NCBI RefSeq assembly: GCF_029892785.1
Contig: NZ_JARXXA010000016.1
Location: 34,372 to 98,371, forward strand
DNA length: 64,000 bases
Direction of reading: 5' to 3'
Origin: Parabacteroides sp. PH5-46
Lineage (GTDB): Bacteria; Bacteroidota; Bacteroidia; Bacteroidales; Tannerellaceae
The notes under the pieces are model-generated. The model made no database searches and was not told the DNA's origin. It saw only the letters and a program-made list of their open reading frames with translations. Every line of letters begins with the position of its first letter. Within the stretch, counting starts at the first letter, position 1. Positions 60,777-64,000 of this stretch are shown in pieces. Position numbers and translations under genes: made by a program.

Positions 60777-62289
60777 TTTTATTAAAACTGGAAGTATGGT
60801 GATGTTAGGGTCATTAGCAGCGCCTTCTTTTTTAGGAGGTACGGCCAATGCTGCAAATGATAAAGCAGCCGGTATCCTATTCGCCATGAATCACTTCGGA
60901 GTAAGTGAAGGCGATCTGAGGAAAGTGCTTACTGCAGCACTTGAAAAAGGAGGCGATTATGCCGACCTGTTCTTTGAACATTCTTACCGGAATAATGTAA
61001 GTTTGCAGGATGGTGCCGTAAACAGGGCATCTTCCAACATCGACTTCGGTATGGGTGTACGTGTCTTGTCCGGTGATCAGACCGGCTATGCCTATGTAGA
61101 AAGTGTAACCCTCGACGAAATGCTGAAAGCAGCTCGTACGGCTGCACAAATTGCCAGCGGATCAGGAGCTAAAAAACCAATCAACCTGACAGAAAAGCCG
61201 ATAAGCAATAATCACTATACGGTACAACTGCCTTGGGATGAGATTTCCGTAAAAGAAAAAACACCTTATCTGCAAGTGATCAATGATCGAATATTTGAAT
61301 TGGATAAGCGTGTAATGAAGGTAAATGCCTCACTGGGCGACTCTACCTCACATATCTTTTTCTGTAATTCGGAAGGAGTAATGTATTACGACTATCGTCC
61401 GATGGTAACACTGGCTGCCGTTTGTATCATGGAGCAAGACGGTAAGATAGAAAACTCGTATGCCTCACGTGCTTACCGCATGGGAGCAGAATTCCTGAAC
61501 GATGAGATTATTGAAACCATTGCTAAAGAAGCCGTAGAGAAAACATCTATCCTTTTTGAAGCAGTAAAGCCTAAAGGAGGTGAAATGCCCGTTGTAATGG
61601 GTGCCGGAGGCTCTGGTATTCTGCTACACGAAGCTATCGGACATGCGTTTGAGGCCGATTTCAACCGCAAAAATGTTTCTATCTTCTCTGACCAACTGAG
61701 CAAGAAGATTTGTAACGAGCATATCAACGTAGTAGACGATGGTACGATTCCGTTCAATCGTGGATCGGTAAATATTGACGATGAGGGTGTGGAAGGACAA
61801 AAGACATATATTGTGAAAAACGGTATCCTTACAAGTTATCTGCACGACCGTATCAGCGCTAAACATTACGGAATACCTTCAACAGGTAACGGACGCCGCG
61901 AATCATTCCGCATGATGCCGATACCTCGTATGCGTGCAACGTATATGGAAGCCGGCAATGTAAGCGAAGCAGAAATGATCTCTACTGTAAAGAAAGGAAT
62001 CTATGCTTCTACCTTTACCAACGGACAGGTGCAGATCGGAGCAGGCGACTTTACTTTCTTCGTAAAGAACGGTTACCTCATTGAAGATGGTAAGCTCACG
62101 CAACCTATCAAAGATATCAACATCATCGGTAATGGCCCGAAAGCCTTAGCCGACATGACAATGGTAGGTAATAATTACGAGATGGATAACGGCACATGGA
62201 CATGCGGTAAAGACGGACAATCCTGTCCGGTAACTTGCGGTATGCCATCGGCTTTGGTTAGTAAACTTACAGTAGGAGGAGAAAGCTGA
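60763..62289 (+). CDS. tldD: TldD metalloprotease subunit with N-terminal Tat-like signal
   Basis: A 508-residue protein. The zinc motif HExxxH is GILLHEAIGHAFEADFNRKN (His289, Glu290, His294). YVESVTLDEMLKAARTAA and SFRMMPIPRMRATYMEAGN are also conserved TldD segments. The N-terminus MKRRDFIKTGSMVMLGSLAA is twin-arginine-like, unlike the cytosolic E. coli TldD, so export to the periplasm is plausible. TldD/TldE is a heterodimeric peptidase that trims unfolded or modified peptides such as pre-microcin B17. It overlaps the anSME-like gene and is followed 1 bp later by the partner gene. Confidence 0.93.
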   Translation: MKRRDFIKTGSMVMLGSLAAPSFLGGTANAANDKAAGILFAMNHFGVSEGDLRKVLTAALEKGGDYADLFFEHSYRNNVSLQDGAVNRASSNIDFGMGVRVLSGDQTGYAYVESVTLDEMLKAARTAAQIASGSGAKKPINLTEKPISNNHYTVQLPWDEISVKEKTPYLQVINDRIFELDKRVMKVNASLGDSTSHIFFCNSEGVMYYDYRPMVTLAAVCIMEQDGKIENSYASRAYRMGAEFLNDEIIETIAKEAVEKTSILFEAVKPKGGEMPVVMGAGGSGILLHEAIGHAFEADFNRKNVSIFSDQLSKKICNEHINVVDDGTIPFNRGSVNIDDEGVEGQKTYIVKNGILTSYLHDRISAKHYGIPSTGNGRRESFRMMPIPRMRATYMEAGNVSEAEMISTVKKGIYASTFTNGQVQIGAGDFTFFVKNGYLIEDGKLTQPIKDINIIGNGPKALADMTMVGNNYEMDNGTWTCGKDGQSCPVTCGMPSALVSKLTVGGES

Positions 62290-62290
62290 T

Positions 62291-63610
62291 ATGATAACAA
62301 ACGATAATAAAGCATTAGCACAATGGGCAATGGAATATGCCCTGAAAAACGGCTGCCAAGCTTCACGCGTAGGTTTGTACAAAGGTACAAACAGCTCATT
62401 TGAGATACGTGACATGAAAACCGACCGTCTCACACAAGCCTCGGAAAGTAGTCTGGTAATCCACTTGTTCGTAGACGGACGCTACGGCTCCTTCTCAACA
62501 AACCGTCTGGAGAAAAAAGAACTCGAAAAGTTCATACAAAACGGAATAGATTCTACCCGCTATCTGGCAGAAGACCTGGCCCGTACCCTACCCGATCCGT
62601 CCTTGTATTACAAAGGTGGTGGTAAAGACCTGCAACTGCTGGACACACGTTTCGACGCTATCCAGCCCGACAGCAAGAAAGACCTCGCCATGAAAGTATG
62701 CGATGAGATTATGGGAAAAGACCCTCGTATCATCTCTTCTACATCTTCTTATGGCGACGAAAGAAACGCCAGTTACATGATTGCCAGCAACGGATTTGAA
62801 GGCGAAAGAGCCTCCTCCTCCTTTACATTAGTAGGAAGTGTAAGTATCAAGGGTGAAGGCGAAGCTCGTCCGGAATCTTACTGGTACGACTCGTCTATCT
62901 TCTACGATGCCCTGATAAAAGAAGGTATCGGTAAAAAAGCCTTAGAGCGCGTAATACGCAAACTGGGACAGAAAAAGATCGCTTCCGGTAAATATACTAT
63001 GGTAGTAGACAATATGAACTCGGCTCGCTTGATCTCTCCCATTCTGGGCGCGATCTATGGTTCGTCTATCCAACAGAAAAACTCGTTCTTGCTGGATAAA
63101 CTAAACCAGAAGGTGATCGGAGACAATGTTACCATCATCGACGAACCTCATATGGCAAAAAAACAAGGTGCCCGCTACTTTGACGGAGAAGGTGTAGCAA
63201 CCAAACGCCTACCTGTTTTTGAAAATGGCGTATTGAAAACCTACTATATCGACATCTACAATGCCAATAAATTAGGAACCACTCCTACCATCAGTGGCCC
63301 ATCTATCCTAACCATGCAAATGGGAAGCAAAAACGAAAGCGGCCTGATAGCATCCGTAGAAAAGGGTATTCTGGTAACAGGCTTCAACGGAGGTAATTCC
63401 AATAGCTCAACAGGTGATTTCTCTTACGGAGTAGAAGGCTTCCTGATTGAAAACGGCAAACTCACCCAGCCTGTGTCCGAAATGAACATTACCGGCAACA
63501 TGCTGACTCTATGGAGCAACTTAAAAGAAATCGGTAACGACGTACGCGAATCATCCAGCTGGCGTATCCCCTCCCTCGCCTTCGAAGAAGTGGACTTCAG
63601 CGGACTGTAA
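62291..63610 (+). CDS. pmbA: TldE/PmbA partner protein
   Basis: A 439-residue TldD paralogue without HExxxH, as expected for the non-catalytic TldE subunit. Shared fold segments are AMEYALKNGCQASRVGLYKG, GKYTMVVDNMNSARLISPIL, IYGSSIQQKNSFLLDKLNQK and the C-terminal GDFSYGVEGFLIENGKLTQP. No obvious signal peptide in contrast to its TldD partner, so either TldE is cytosolic or the TldD tail is not cleaved for export. Last gene of the cluster; a hairpin terminator follows. Confidence 0.93.
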   Translation: MITNDNKALAQWAMEYALKNGCQASRVGLYKGTNSSFEIRDMKTDRLTQASESSLVIHLFVDGRYGSFSTNRLEKKELEKFIQNGIDSTRYLAEDLARTLPDPSLYYKGGGKDLQLLDTRFDAIQPDSKKDLAMKVCDEIMGKDPRIISSTSSYGDERNASYMIASNGFEGERASSSFTLVGSVSIKGEGEARPESYWYDSSIFYDALIKEGIGKKALERVIRKLGQKKIASGKYTMVVDNMNSARLISPILGAIYGSSIQQKNSFLLDKLNQKVIGDNVTIIDEPHMAKKQGARYFDGEGVATKRLPVFENGVLKTYYIDIYNANKLGTTPTISGPSILTMQMGSKNESGLIASVEKGILVTGFNGGNSNSSTGDFSYGVEGFLIENGKLTQPVSEMNITGNMLTLWSNLKEIGNDVRESSSWRIPSLAFEEVDFSGL

Positions 63611-63632
63611 AATCCTCATATCTGATAACTCG

Positions 63633-63692
63633 TATCCTGATAAAGAGAACAAGTATATGTTAATATCCAGCTCTTTTTATCAGGATATTTTT
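63633..63692 (+). terminator. Terminator after tldD-pmbA
   Basis: TATCCTGATAAAGAG (63633-63647) pairs with CTCTTTTTATCAGGATA (63671-63687), with a T run following. The loop is long (about 23 nt). It is 23 bp after the pmbA stop. Confidence 0.75.
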
Positions 63693-63804
63693 TACGACAG
63701 ACCTTTTTTACCGATAGTTATTGTATTTTATTTGTATTTTAAGACACATCCTCTCTCAGTCTCACACTTATTTAAATATCAATCAATTACGAATTCCAAA
63801 AATA

Positions 63805-63888
63805 GCATGCATACTTTCACCTAAAAGCATGCGTACTTTTTAAAGAAAGCATGCGTACTTTTCCCCAAAAGCACCCATGCTTTTTTCA
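63805..63888. repeat. 22-bp-period palindrome array R6 (4 units)
   Basis: AGCATG-type units start at 63805, 63827, 63849 and 63871, exactly 22 bp apart (AAAAGCATGCGTACTTTT is typical). A-rich left and T-rich right ends are complementary. It lies 113 bp beyond the pmbA terminator; the gene on the far side is outside the window. The remaining 63889-64000 shows AT-rich sequence with no ORF or recognisable site. Confidence 0.9.
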
Positions 63889-64000
63889 ACTAAGTTTTGT
63901 TATTGTAATTAGTCACCCCTTAAAAAGCGGCTTTAAGTTTTTCACTTAATAAAATTGTCTGTATCCGTAAAATGATATAGGCAATTTTTTGTTTGTATTT

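Overview
The window reads as chromosomal DNA of a Bacteroidales bacterium, most plausibly Parabacteroides or a close relative in Tannerellaceae. The support is Bacteroidota-type promoters (a TAnnTTTG -7 box, once with TTTG exactly 19 bp upstream), a TonB receptor with a carboxypeptidase-regulatory-like N-terminal domain, a UpxY-type antiterminator, a secreted metallopeptidase with a type IX secretion-like C-terminal domain, and a DUF4494 gene. Genus is inference. I see no rRNA, tRNA, CRISPR array, integrase or transposase.

Layout. 1-9.5 kb: the edge of a Gfo/Idh/MocA oxidoreductase, a HAD phosphatase, an nhaD-dipeptidase-outer membrane protein operon, small stress proteins (YegP, GlsB), class I aldolase FbaB and an S9 peptidase. 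9.6-14.3 kb: SPOR lipoprotein, WbuC cupin, dicarboxylate/amino acid symporter, NlpE-like lipoprotein, a DEDDh exonuclease, a DUF486 protein and TtcA. 14.5-18.4 kb: a TPR/PD40, NfeD, FloA and nucleoside phosphorylase operon. 18.4-24.2 kb: second Gfo/Idh/MocA gene, orphan upxY, cobQ, sdaA and a GH43 lipoprotein. 24.5-32.4 kb: TetR-controlled ABC efflux operon (TolC, HlyD, two ATPases, two permeases; YbhGFSR-like), interrupted by a DUF559 nuclease gene, then a PLD-like protein. 32.4-37.6 kb: probable metal or metallophore uptake (ABC ATPase, TonB receptor, His-rich membrane peptide, divergent PepSY protein). 38-43.7 kb: metallopeptidase, ndk, a small charged protein, DUF4494, YggS and a dihydroorotate dehydrogenase-like enzyme. 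43.7-51.4 kb: MBOAT plus two SGNH proteins (polysaccharide O-acetylation type) behind a 947-residue membrane-anchored pentapeptide-repeat protein. 51.7-55.5 kb: RecQ and agmatine-to-putrescine genes aguA and aguB. 55.6-63.6 kb: an esterase, a Lys/Glu-rich protein, then a tight run of radical SAM protein, UGT-like glycosyltransferase, anSME-like radical SAM protein, TldD and TldE.

Two repeat systems stand out. (1) Six intergenic arrays, each of 3 to 6 imperfect palindromes repeated at exactly 22 bp. The sequence is largely private to each locus, but the period and the habit of closing with matching outer arms are shared. They occur in convergent, tandem and divergent gaps. (2) A GC-rich palindromic element of about 75-85 bp, present as three full copies and one half copy, all inside the efflux operon. 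Three copies lie in frame inside tolC, an ABC ATPase gene and a permease gene; the half copy supplies the stop codon of hlyD and sits just before the DUF559 nuclease gene.
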